Assembly (NCBI GenBank): GCA_907165275.2
Contig: OU015651.1
Coordinates: 6,222,501-6,286,500, forward strand
Direction of reading: 5' to 3'
Length of the DNA: 64,000 nucleotides
Source of the DNA: Zygaena filipendulae
Lineage: Eukaryota; Arthropoda; Insecta; Lepidoptera; Zygaenidae
In this document: one piece after another, positions 50,123 to 60,761 of the stretch
Numbering within the stretch: the first letter of the stretch is position 1
Layout: each line of letters begins with the position of its first letter
The notes under the pieces: generated by a model
The model's database searches: none
What the model saw: only the letters and a program-made list of their open reading frames with translations
What the model was told of the DNA's origin: nothing
Made by a program: the position numbers and the translations under genes

Positions 50123-50183
50123 CGGCGGCGCATAATCACGGCGCGTAGAGCGGCGCGGCGCGGCGCGCGGCGGCGCGGCGTCT
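50123..50183. other. GC-rich island of GGCGC units
   Basis: About 60 bp of almost pure G and C built from GGCGC/GCGGC units in otherwise AT-rich intron. CpG is not depleted. It lies 1.7 kb downstream of the proposed transcription start and could be regulatory; no transcript evidence is visible. Confidence 0.5.
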
Positions 50184-50937
50184 CCCTCATGTAATTCGCT
50201 GGTAATGATGGTAATCATTTTATCATCTACGTAGGCACCGATCAATGAGAAATAGACATCAGTTTTCTTAGCGCTCGGTGCAACCGGCCGAGTCGAGACC
50301 GTGCGAATATAATTTCAACGCCCTTCACGCTTCTCAACACACTTTACTTACTGCTGTTCTAGTACTTACAAATGGATACTAATACTCGTAAATAAATAGG
50401 ATCTTTTAAAAATCTAATAAATAGATGTTTCTTAACCGTCCCGTGAAATGTATTGTTTATTATTTGAAATGTATTAGTAATAAGCAAAATAAAGTAATTA
50501 AAACACTTAAGTTCAACTATCAGATGAATACTAAATAAACATTCCAATAAACCAATTAATTATACACATAATATACGACCTGCATCCTTATAAAAAAATC
50601 CTAACAGATTAAATACACAACTCACATTTACAAAGTAGAATCCCAACACGAAACACGATTAAGAAAAAACTATTTAAACATGACAGAACTGGATATGGAA
50701 AGAAAAATATTGTGTCTGAAGGAGCACGGTTGTATTATAACGGTCTACCGACTGAAATAAGGAAATTCTTTAAATATATGTATATTTCAAAGCTAAATTC
50801 AAATGTATATTAGTGGTAAGGTAACTTAAATGTTTCCATACACTTTTAAGTATTCATATATCTATAGCTTAAGCTCATTGTGGCTCATTGTAAGCCAACA
50901 GTAATGTTATTTATCTATCTATCTATTTATCTATCTA

Positions 50938-51231
50938 TCTATAAAAGAGTAAAATCCGCGATTCTGTACATTGAATACTTTTAAGAAAAATTTACAGGGG
51001 CGATAAAAGAAGAGTAACCACAAAAAAAGAGTTTTTAAAATTATTTTCTGTCTGTCTGTCTGTTCGCGATAATCTCCGAATCTACTGAACGGAGTGTCAT
51101 GCGGTTTTCAGAGGTAGATTAAGCTTAGCCTGGAGTTACATATAGGCTTGGCTTCATTCAAATCGGATGTCAGGAAAAAAAGTTGTTACATAAAAACTCT
51201 TCACGCGGGTGAAGCCGCGGGGCACAGCTAT
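50938..51231 (+). mobile_element. Helitron-like element next to a (TATC)n tract
   Basis: Starts TCTATAAAAGAGTAAAATCC after A, directly after TATC repeats (50909-50940). It has (CTGT)n at about 51047-51063 and ends CGCGGGTGAAGCCGCGGGGC then ACAGCTA. Family of 62670-62940. Confidence 0.65.
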
Positions 51232-51621
51232 CGAATAATAAAGTTCTTTAACTAACTTTAGGTACCTAAAGCTTAAAGCAGTATTTTGGTAATATTAATA
51301 TGATACATATACGACGTATATTATACGTACCTACATATAATTATATGAATATGTCTATTTGGTTTATTTTTATAATTTTAAGAAAATTTATAACAATTAA
51401 TCTACGACTACACAAATAACTCTACGAATTACACAAATAACTCTTTCATCACAGAAAACATTCAAACGAAAAGCTGTAGTTTCACAAAACATCAGTTAAA
51501 TTATTGAGTTTTAAGCAACAAAAATCTCTTCACAATATATGAATGTAGGTACGTATACTAACTTCAAGTTTCCTTAAAATATTAAAAGATATATAATATA
51601 ATATATATATATTTTTTATAC

Positions 51622-51856
51622 CTGGTCCGAAAAGCTTTCACACGGTCTTCTTTTGTAGCACGAGAAAATTGTTCAAGTGTTAACACGAAACTAAACTATG
51701 TCCCTGCTGTACAACGTGCGCACTGGACCCTGAACGAATGAAAAGACGACGGAAGGAATGAACGACAGGCTGCCGCGGATACCGGTGCGGGTCTAGCACA
51801 GAGGAGAACGGAGGGGCGCTGAGCACGCGGCTGGCGCAGAGTCACAAACGGAATGA
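51622..51856 (-). other. Proposed 5' leader exon of PAN/ZP gene
   Basis: From the expected start point about 30 nt below the TATA box to a good donor (GACCAG then GTATAA). I see no ATG in the leader, so after joining to exon 2 the first ATG would be the signal-peptide ATG. It is GC-rich and on the right strand. The 25 kb joining distance and lack of homology mean it could instead belong to another transcript. Confidence 0.42.
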
Positions 51857-51879
51857 AATTGTGAAGAAGACGCCGCGGT

Positions 51880-51887
51880 CTTATATA
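51880..51887 (-). promoter_or_regulatory. TATA box of the proposed PAN/ZP promoter
   Basis: TATATAAG on the minus strand in a GC-rich setting (ACGTCTATATAAGACCGCGG). A start is expected near 51856. Good match to the consensus, but unproven. Confidence 0.45.
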
Positions 51888-51889
51888 GA

Positions 51890-54039
51890 CGTGACCGTAA
51901 CCTGACGCCGGATAACGGGCACTACGCGACGCATCACTCAATCGACTATACACTTTAATGCGCACACGCAGGTTACACTATCGCATAGCCATTTACAATT
52001 CGAAACCCTTCTCGCCGGATAAATCGAATTTTCAATAAAGCGCCCGAAGCTGAACGCAACAATTTGCCGGCTTACATCCGCAAACCCTAGTTATAAACCT
52101 GAACTAGACGACAGGACAACGGAACTCCAAATGGCATCAACGCACGCCATCGACACCAAACATAAGTAATATATTCCTGTAAAAGGAATTAGTAGGTACG
52201 TAACTCTTACCCGAAATTTTACAACCTAATCATCTACAAGTTAAATAATTGATAAATCATAGTCTGATAGTAAGAACCATTGTTCTTCTTAAATTGTATT
52301 GTCTCTGGCTAGGTAAAAGTTCGCGAAGGTTGACGAAAATGAATGGGGTAGAAGTGCGTGTGCGTGAACCTCGTACAATAAGGTTGCATGTCTCGCAGTA
52401 TTCATAGTCACCGCATGTGTGAATTTTATGGCGAGGAATTCACATTTCGCACCATTCACACATTTATATTATATGGAAAAATACATAAAAAATACCTATG
52501 TAACTTGAAAAATTAACTGGTTTACTTACCTATAACAACATCAAACTTCTTCCATCTTCTTCCATGGAAGAAAGATAAATTAAAATTCTTACATATTATA
52601 AAACAAAGTCCTCCGCCGCGTCTGTCTGTCTATTCGCGATGAACTCAAAAACCACTGAAAGGATTTCATGCTGTTTTCACCAATAGATAGAGTGATTCCA
52701 GAGGAAGGTTTAAGTATATGTAGGTATAGTTCGTCCTGGTATTCCCGCGGGAACTTTGACATTACCGCAGGTAAAACCGCAGGGGACGACTAGTATTTTA
52801 TTATTTTAAACTGTCGGATACCCACGTAACGAGAAACAATATATAATAGTACCTAAACTAGCATTTGTGATTATTCTATAGATATGAGTTAAACATGAAA
52901 ATTATTCAATTCATTTCAAAGGAATTTCTCATATTTCCGTATCCTATTAGCTAGCAGAACACATTATCTTCACATAACAGCTTCTATAAAGTAATAAAAC
53001 CTAACGTGAAACAATGACAACCTCATAAAATGTTATTTGCTGCGGTTTCTTAAAAGCTTTAAGGCCAACAAAAACACGGCTCATACTTACATCAGTGAAA
53101 GTTAATGTCGATTCGCAATTCGCGGTGGTAGTCATCTCCCAGGCGATAATTTTAAATTATTTTATGCATCGCGTAGCACTTGTAATTTTATTTTAATAAG
53201 TTTTAGTAAACCCAATAAGGTTTCATTTACTACAGAAAAGCAGTGACCGTAAATGCGCTAGCTCAAGTTCTATAATGAATTTCGGTGACGGATACTGACT
53301 AGGTACTTTCATTGAATAAGATATTGAATCTTTTTTTTAAACAAAGAATCGGGCTTATATTGATTAAAAAGCACTGCGTCAAAAACTCCATCACAAAGTT
53401 GACGCGATACCTAAACACGTTTCAGTAACAATATCAAAAGAAACAATATTCAAAACACCTAGATAATTAAGAAAAATAAATTTCCACATATTATTGTGTA
53501 AAGATGTACGTATAAAAATAACAGAGAAGTCAGGTACATTATATGATACTTAAGAACAGTAACAATGAACGAATGTGAAGATAAATCCATGGGTCCTCTC
53601 CTCTTACTTCTTAGCCTTTCCTGGAACGGATAAACGGAAAAAAATAACGTACACTTCATGTACTCGTATCTATCCACAAGAATCACAGCTGTAAGGGAGC
53701 GAAAGAAACGGATCTAGAACAATACTTAGTTTGTTGTAAATTCTCTTAATTTCTAATTTTGACTAGATTTTAAATTAGATACAACGAATTCTACGAGAAA
53801 GAACCTACTAGACATAATTATTTTTCACTATACGAACCTCAGACAAAATATTGTATGTAGTTTTCACCAGGACGGGTTTGCAAAACTTCTATAATTTTAA
53901 ACATTCCATTTCTTTGTAAAAAAAAAATCATCTTACACCTCTACAAATATCAACGCGGGAAGCACATTATTCGAATTTGTGATTCGAACACAATATAAGT
54001 AAAGTGCAATCATTATTTGATATACCACAGATCTGTAAT
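51890..54039. other. Intergenic region, left part
   Basis: Divergent intergenic DNA between the two genes. It holds one Helitron-like copy (52588-52793); nothing else recognised. Confidence 0.55.
52588..52793 (+). mobile_element. Helitron-like element
   Basis: Contains TCTGTCTGTCTATTCGCGAT near the 5' end, TATTCCCGCGGGAACTTTGA and the hairpin GCAGGTAAAACCGC, ending GACTAG before T. Confidence 0.65.
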
Positions 54040-54262
54040 AGTAGATTATACACCAAGGGGATAAAGCACTGTTTTATGTCACGGGCGCTACATTGAATCC
54101 TGAACATAACGAAGGACTCCAAATTTAACTCCCGAGCGCAGCGAGGGTGTTATAAGTTAATTCCCGACCAAAGGGAGGGAATTAAGATTGAGTCCTGAGT
54201 GCAGTGAGGGATTCAAGCGCCCAAGAAAAAAACAGTTTTATCCCTGTGGTGTATACTCTACT
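54040..54262. mobile_element. MITE with ~60-bp inverted ends
   Basis: The left end AGTAGATTATACACCA and the right end TGGTGTATACTCTACT pair, followed inward by GGGATAAA...CTGTTTTAT and GGGCGCT. The centre contains GAGCGCAGCGAGGGTG-type words. Confidence 0.6.
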
Positions 54263-54687
54263 TTTCTCACATAATGCGAGACAATAAAAAACCAGGCTTA
54301 GTAGATCCTATATAGCCACTTCTTTCAGCTGGCGTGGCCTACTCGATTTGACAAACAAATGAAGTTCGTCTCACTGCGAATCTAGTGGGCCACGGCTTCG
54401 GTCTTCGAAAATCGAGTTGGCCGCGCCCGTTGAGAACACATTCTGTTTAGCGAAATGAGACGTTATGGACATAGCAATAAGAATTATGAAAGTGAAAATC
54501 ACATTATTGACCAGCGGGTTATAATGAAATTCAATAGAACATTATAACCCGGCTAAAGCCAAGAGATATAATGTCTTGCTTTCGGTAAGGTTTACATGAC
54601 ATATAATTCGGCATTGTCGAGCATGTGGTGTGAAAATGTACTTTTTCTCTGCCATCTTTAATGCATTTAATGTGGGTTATTGTGTTA

Positions 54688-54924
54688 CCGCCGCACTCAG
54701 AGTCGAGTTTAATGATTACTTAGTTAAGTATAGATTTTTAAAACAAAACTGCCGCAATCAGAGACGTTCAGTAAATTAATGTTAATTGGCATTTAATGAG
54801 ATGTAACTTAATTAGTTAAATGCCAATTAACATTAATTTATTAAACTTGTCTGATTGCGGCAGTTTTGTTTTAAAAATCTATACTTAACTAAGTAATCAT
54901 TAAAGTCGACTCTGAGTGCGGCGG
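54688..54924. mobile_element. Near-palindromic MITE (237 bp) with TTA duplication
   Basis: Ends CCGCCGCACTCAGAGTCGA / TCGACTCTGAGTGCGGCGG, with inverted-repeat homology running through TTTAATGATTACTTAGTTAA, GCCGCAATCAGA and GTTAATTGGCATTTAA almost to the centre. TTA flanks both sides (54685-54687 and 54925-54927), which suits the PIF/Harbinger group. Confidence 0.78.
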
Positions 54925-56206
54925 TTAATGTTTTAAGCACTCAATCCCTTACGACACGACTGTACATGATGGCGACTGTGCGGAAAGTAGCATCTCTAGA
55001 TAATAATATGAAAAAGGGGTTACATGGGGTATACGTATCTAAGGTTAGGTTAGCTAGGTTAATTAATAATAATTATTATTATAATAGCCCTGCAATTAGT
55101 GGTCTGCAATTATTTTTTTTGTTTTTTATGTACCTACATACCTAATTTACATAATGTTAAAAAATAATAACATATCTACTAAAGAGAATTATTAACTCTT
55201 GGACATTACTACATAGGGACACCTGTTCCCAATCTGAGCAGATCTTTTACGTTGGATATCAGACAACTGATAATACCTACATACATATTATTATGGGCCA
55301 AATACTACTTGTTTATCCCGACGCGGCGATCGTACCGGCGACATCAGTTTGCTAACCACTAGTGACTAGACAGTACAGTATAATACAATATTTTGCGGTT
55401 TATAGAAATAGAAGTGCCCCGATGTCAAGTTTCGTCTACTTAGGTCGTTAGAAAATTATGCAAGCCTATTCCTCTATTTGTCGTTTTCGTAATATACTCA
55501 AGGATTTCAAAAAATGCCTGGAACAATCGTTTATCTACAATTCTACAACATTCAGGTATGTATTTTAATTAAAAAAGTGAAACGGGGAATACAAAACAAA
55601 ATAAAATGTAGCGTTGTATACAGTACCTCGCTGTTATAGTGCATTAATGCAAGCAGTTCTGTCATGCTCCCTTATTTCTATTTGTTTTCGCACCTTTTAT
55701 TTGTACAATAGGTGTTTTTGTTAGATCATTTTGTCAGTAGTAATCTGGGTCGCCAAGCCAAATATTGATACCAAATTGTAGTAAGCTTTAAATACATAGC
55801 ACTTTTAACTTGAGGCTGATTTCTACTTCCATTAAAATTTATCAGTTATTCAAGTTTGTATACGCAAATACAAAGCAATAATGATTAATTTACAAAATAA
55901 AACAACATGCGATAGATAATAATTAAAAGCATGTATTATGGATAATTATAAACATAATTCATCATTCTCTCAGAGTTTTGATTTAGCTAGTAGCTACTCG
56001 AATAAAATTATCAAGCCAACACCTTTTCGGTCATCTTCTTGACAATGATGGCTAATGATGGCTGCAGCTCTCAAATTGCATAAACTTTTTATACTAATAA
56101 ACAACAAAATTGTACTTAATCCAAGTATAATAAGCAAAGAACAGTTTCTATAATATTAAACTGAAAGATCGTAAAAATACGTCAAATTAGCGAAGTTTTC
56201 CATGTA

Positions 56207-57820
56207 CAGTCGCGGAATGAAAAGGTTCGTCACCTTAGAGTCGATATTCGTTTGCACTAGTACTGCAAGAGACCACTAATGCCAACATTCCAGTGCAATA
56301 AAACGGTGCTGCTAACATTTAAATAAACATGACGTTTGCTGTCAAATTAGGTTTTGCTTGCTTTTTCTATCTCGTCAATGCAATGTTACAAAATGTAATA
56401 AAACCTCATTAAAACAACAACAAAATGACAACTATGAATAACAAGCAAAAGTTAATGAAAACTACGAATAAGTTTAATGACATTTATTTTTAATAACTAG
56501 TATAACCACCATTAGCTTCAATCACACTTTGTAACCTATTTCTCATGGAACCCACTAGACGAGAGCATAGATCCGTGCCTCTAGTGTCTTCCCAAATAAT
56601 TCTGCAGTGGTTTTCTAAATCCTCTTTGGTCCTTTCATTTCTATTTTCCCATCGCTGTACCATTAAACCCCATAAGTTTTCTATCGGGTTCAAATCTGCA
56701 GATCTTGCCGGCCAGGGTATCACCACTATATCGCTATGCCTGTTGAACCATTCATTCACAATACGCGCAGTGTGCGTACGAGCATTGTCCTGGACATATC
56801 TGACCTCAGGAACCTCATCAAGTGGATACACGATACGGACACTTGGTAGCATACTGTCTTCTAAAACAGACAGATAGTGTGTCGCGTTTGCCCTTGAAGG
56901 AAGAAGAACGAGCTCGCCTACTCCATCCGCTGACATCCACCCCCATATATTGGCCGAGATGCGTCCAGAACTGAAATTGGGCACTACGTGGTCTTCCGTA
57001 TATCTCGTACTATTATATCTCCATAAATTAAGCCTCCCATGTTGGCTCGACTTAAAACATTTTTCGTCGGTGAATATAGTGGTACTCCAATCGAAGTTCA
57101 AATAAGTCTGTGCAAATCTTAACCGTGCTTCCTTATGACCTGTTGTCAGAGCAACTTTTTTTACGTGTCGTCTATAATGTAATCCCATTGAATGTAATGC
57201 GTTTCTTATCACTCTTGGACAAACATCATATAATTGGGCGAAATGATTCGTTGACACAAAGCCGTTTTCTTCATATTGTCTTCTCATGTCTGATTTTTGT
57301 GCGGCATTAAGAATAGGACGGCGACCAGAATTATTGTGACGATGATCGACTAGTGCACCTTCTTCGCCATGTCTTCTTATCCAAAATCTCACACTATCTC
57401 TGGTCACATTTAGACGACGTGATATCTCTGAGATGTTGTAGCCAGCTTCGTGTTCGGCAATAATTGCTGCTCTTTCTTCAACACTTAAAGGTCTTGGCAT
57501 TATAAAATTAGGAGAAATTATGATATTTTGCAATTATGACATTAACCGATTGACAATAGTATTAACAGAAATAATAATGTCAGGTTGAACTAACAAGAAG
57601 GTTATAGTTTATGAGCAGTTTATCCATAATAATCTTGTTGACAAAATAAATAGTCAAACTACCTTGATCTGAACAATTTTGAACTTTACTAACGAACAGT
57701 TAAACTTTATTTTCTCTAACTCGAGCCTATTCTGTAACATAGTTTCAAAAAGTAATATGTGCTCGTGATACGTTGAACGAATCAATTTGAAAATTGACGA
57801 ACCTTTTCATTCCGCGACTG
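56207..57820 (-). mobile_element. Intact Tc1-like DNA transposon, 1614 bp
   Basis: A perfect 26-bp inverted repeat (CAGTCGCGGAATGAAAAGGT plus TCGTCA) lies at 56207-56232 and 57795-57820. Both ends are flanked by TA (56205-56206 and 57821-57822), the Tc1/mariner target duplication. A single uninterrupted transposase gene fills the middle. Perfect ends and an open frame point to a young, possibly still mobile copy. Confidence 0.93.
56490..57533 (-). CDS. Tc1-like transposase, DD35E spacing
   Basis: 347 codons, full length for the family. It would bind the element's inverted repeats and cut and rejoin DNA in the nucleus. Order: two helix-turn-helix DNA-binding units at about 18-55 and 75-120 (PLSVEERAAIIAEHEAGYN; ISRRLNVTRDSVRFWIRRHG), joined by a GRRP hook at 70-73; then the DDE nuclease with D156 (IFTDEK), D249 (VQDNARTH) and E285 (NPIENLWG). 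I count 35 residues between D249 and E285, so DD35E rather than the usual Tc1 DD34E. The first Met is at 57533; Met12 at 57500 (MPRPLSVEER) looks the more natural start by family comparison. No frameshift or stop was seen. It reads toward the PAN/ZP promoter, away from the odorant receptor. Confidence 0.93.
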   Translation of the reverse strand: MQNIIISPNFIMPRPLSVEERAAIIAEHEAGYNISEISRRLNVTRDSVRFWIRRHGEEGALVDHRHNNSGRRPILNAAQKSDMRRQYEENGFVSTNHFAQLYDVCPRVIRNALHSMGLHYRRHVKKVALTTGHKEARLRFAQTYLNFDWSTTIFTDEKCFKSSQHGRLNLWRYNSTRYTEDHVVPNFSSGRISANIWGWMSADGVGELVLLPSRANATHYLSVLEDSMLPSVRIVYPLDEVPEVRYVQDNARTHTARIVNEWFNRHSDIVVIPWPARSADLNPIENLWGLMVQRWENRNERTKEDLENHCRIIWEDTRGTDLCSRLVGSMRNRLQSVIEANGGYTSY

Positions 57821-58509
57821 TACTTCTTTAGCCTAATTTCAAAAGTCAGACTACTACTCGAGATAGAATACTTAAGGTTAAATTTAAGAAATACTGATTT
57901 TCCGATAAGCTAAGGTTTCAAGAAGACGTTACCTACACACATAACCAAAAATATGTTTACGAGGTGGTGAATGTCTTTCTATGATTTGATGAACATTGGA
58001 GTACCTAGGTAACTAATTTTTACCCATTTGTTCTTAACATTAAACTTAACATTTTCGTATTGCCCCCTTTAATAGAAATAAAATAAGCACTGTTTTGGAA
58101 ATGTGAACAATTTTTTTTGTTTTTATACTATAAAAACAAAAAAACCTTATAACCTTAGCTTTTATTAGGTTGTTGTATGAAGTTCGGGATTGAAAATCAG
58201 CGGTCTCGCTGAGTCCCGTTTCCTTTTTGCCACAACAAATATTTTTTCATTACTCATACTCAGAAAGTAGGTCTGAAGTTGCCTGAGAAGCGGGTTGAAA
58301 GTAACACTTTTTAGCCCTAGGGAGAATCGCTTTCAACTGACAGCTGGGTACTGAACTCAAAGAAACTCAAGTTTTTTATGTCACAGGGGGCATACTTACT
58401 GGCCAGTAGCACACCTAATGGTTGATTTATGTAAAATAAAATTCACTCATTTTTTTCTTTTGCTAATTCCTATTTTTATTTTGACTTTCCTTGCATTCGT
58501 AATGAAAAG

Positions 58510-58634
58510 CACAGTGTTATCCCCGGGAGAAAGACTTATTTAGTCCCTCGATCTATTGGCGCCCTCGCTACGCTCGGGCGCCAAACCTCGTCTCGCGACT
58601 GAATAAGTTACTTTCACCCCTAGGATAACAATGT
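58510..58634. mobile_element. Small hairpin MITE
   Basis: GTGTTATCCCC...ACTTATTTAGTC is inverted as GACTGAATAAGT...GGATAACAATG; the inner hairpin is TTGGCGCCC/GGGCGCCAA around CTCGCTACGC. Related in style to 54040-54262. Confidence 0.55.
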
Positions 58635-58940
58635 ACTATTACACCATTCCGTAAAAAGCTTTGTAATTTGTGTTGGTAAACATTTTTTTTCATTTGATGT
58701 GGCGAGAGCAAGGGCGATAGGAAGCGCGGGGATGGCGCGCAGAAACCGCGCGGGCGACGCGCAACGCTACGCAGAGCGCCTGCGCCCGCGCCGCCTAATC
58801 GCCGCGCCGCGTAACGGTGGCCACGGTGGGCAACTGTAAAGCGCACTACGGATCGCGGGTTGCGTGCTAAATTTGGCGAAACATGGCACGCTCTAGCGGG
58901 AACATTTCAAATCACTCTTAGACATGATATCCTCTGTTAT

Positions 58941-59100
58941 AACTGTTCCCCACGGTTTCAGCCTCGTTAATTTCGGATTTTCCGCGAGAATCTTGGAATA
59001 AAAAACACCCTATGTCCTTTCCTGCGCCCTTGACAACGTGTAAGCATAAAAACAAACAAATAAACCCACATTCGCATTTATAAATAGTAAGGAGTAAGGA
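58941..59100 (-). mobile_element. Helitron-like element
   Basis: Minus strand: starts TCCTTACTCCTTACTATT after A at 59100 and ends in a worn hairpin (CCGTGGGGAACAGTT). Family of 21678-21865. Confidence 0.6.
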
Positions 59101-59899
59101 TGCGAAAAAAAAATTGTTCAAATATTTAATTGATCATCAAGTTTTCGTGTTGCTAACGACACATCGGTGCATTTAGTAAATAAGTACGGCAAATTACATA
59201 GCTGCGGTATAGTATTACACGTACACATCGATATAGGTAATTACATGGCCCAGTGAAAACAAGAAAATCCTATTGCGGTACACCTACACCCAGCACACGC
59301 ATGACGCAACCGGTACCTACCGACTTGTTATAAATACAACAAATCGTGCATCCAACTCTTGAACAGATCTTATCTATCCAGTAGGTTACAGTATTAATAT
59401 ATTAATTTCGGGCAGGCAGTTTTAAAGGTATACGCTCTATTACAAATTAAAATGTACAATAGGTATGTTTACCTAAACTTTCTCGACGTCTAAACTTGAC
59501 GGTTTTAGAACTATCAAATACCGTGATGTTTAAAATATTAACCCAAAATTTACATACTAACTGGCCACCGCGGTTTCCCTCGTGTGAATATCGACTTTGC
59601 TTCGGTGTCTCTTTTATAACAGAAAAAACATAAACGTCGAACTGAGAACCTCCTCCTTTTTGGGAAGTCGGTTAATAAAATTAAAGGTACGTGTGCAAAA
59701 CAATGTCAAAGTTCATTTCATTTTTTATGCGTACATACCTATAGGTACCTATGCCTTATCAAGCTAACTTAAGCTAGTATCTAATAAGATGATGACATCC
59801 TGAAGTTATATTTTCCCATGATATCTTTATCACTTCTTGCCTCTTTGAATAAAAAAGGGTAAAGATCACATTGACTGGCTTTCCATTGCGTTGCACCTA

Positions 59900-60101
59900 T
59901 CTATACTTATATTATAAAGAAGTAAAGTTTGTGAGTTTGTGACGTTGTAGGGGGTAATCTCTGGATCTACTGAACTGATTTAGAAAATTCTTTAACTTAT
60001 AGGAAGCTACGGTACCTAAAGTCCAGAGCGACATAGGTTACTTTTATTCCGAAATTCCCATGGGAACTACGAAAATACCGCGGGTGAACAGGGACAGCTT
60101 G
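59900..60101 (+). mobile_element. Helitron-like element
   Basis: Starts TCTATACTTATATTATAAAG after A. GTTTGTGAGTTTGTGACGTT and GGATCTACTGAACTGATT match the copy at 42725. Ends GACAGCTTG before T. It ends 390 bp upstream of the receptor start codon. Confidence 0.65.
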
Positions 60102-60222
60102 TAATATAATATACGAGTATACCTACATAATTATAAGAAGGACAAACCAAAAAACAAACACTTTTGTTTGTAAGTAAAATATACGTAGTTGTAAGAATGT
60201 ACGAAGGGCGGCGCCAGTCTTT

Positions 60223-60367
60223 GCGGCGGCGGTGGCGGCGGCGGCAGCGGCAAAAACAAATGGTAGACAACATAAGAACCACAGCTCGCACCGCTGATAG
60301 CTGTGACCGACTTCGTATGTTGTCTACCATTTGTTTTTGCCGCTGCCGCTGCCGCCACCGCCGCCGC
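60223..60367. repeat. Long GC-rich hairpin upstream of the odorant receptor
   Basis: Arms 60223-60274 and 60316-60367 pair over 52 positions with one mismatch (60240/60350). The outer half is built from GGC/GCC triplets; the inner half contains AAAACAAATGGTAGACAACA. The 41-nt loop holds a second small stem CACAGCT/AGCTGTG (60280-60286 with 60299-60305). It ends 123 bp before the ATG. Confidence 0.92.
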
Positions 60368-60490
60368 CGAAACTGTGACCAAGGGGCAAGAGGTTAGGTA
60401 GTAGTTAGTTTGAGTTAGTACTAGTACAGTTTCAAATATGTGGTGTTAGGTCGCTTGTTCCAAAGGCACTTGGTAGTGATTCATAAGATA

Positions 60491-60761
60491 ATGGACAAAA
60501 TGACTCAGAACACAGCTAGACGGGAAATTGATGAATCGATTTCGCTTTGTTATTTCTGTATGCGATGTTTGGGCTTATCATTTCAAAAACCAAAAACTGT
60601 TTTATCATACTGTTTGCAAAATATCACTTTACTATTTTATGTAGTTTGCATACTTTATCACTTCTTAGCGGAAACTTATCATATTATTTACCTCATAAGC
60701 AACTCAGCAAACTTGCAAATTGTTGTTCCACTACTTTATCCTTTCGGTTACAGTTTCATAG
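60491..60761 (+). CDS. Odorant receptor exon 1
   Basis: Encodes residues 1-90 plus one base: cytoplasmic N-terminus, TM1, and the start of TM2. The donor GTGAGT is at 60762. A three-codon upstream ORF (ATG at 60438) would precede it if the transcript starts above that point. Confidence 0.85.

Larger units (their letters stand above)
26442..51621 (-). other. Proposed first intron of PAN/ZP gene (25.2 kb)
   Basis: If the leader exon at 51622 is right, this is one intron. It contains many Helitron copies, a MITE (34266-34478), hairpins (29810, 40840, 42524) and small GC-rich islands near 31800-31880, 39780-39960, 44570-44770, 46960-47030, 47860-47950 and 50123-50183, which could be regulatory. 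No convincing exon was seen. The long AT-rich stretches between these hold nothing I can name. Confidence 0.5.
57823..60222. other. Intergenic region, right part
   Basis: Between the Tc1 element and the receptor. It contains a hairpin MITE (58510-58634), a GC-rich stretch at 58700-58860, and Helitron copies at 58941-59100 and 59900-60101. No gene recognised. Confidence 0.55.

Noticed and set aside
50909..50943. Regular TATC repeats as a possible array
   Set aside because: Simple microsatellite next to a Helitron; no spacers, so not a CRISPR-like array.
60164..60397. Open frames rich in Arg, Ala or Pro repeats across 60131-60397 on both strands
   Set aside because: They are the translation of the GGC/GCC hairpin arms; no splice or start context and no family match.
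60438..60449. Upstream ATG as the receptor start
   Set aside because: It is followed by a stop after two codons and is out of frame; at most a tiny upstream ORF.
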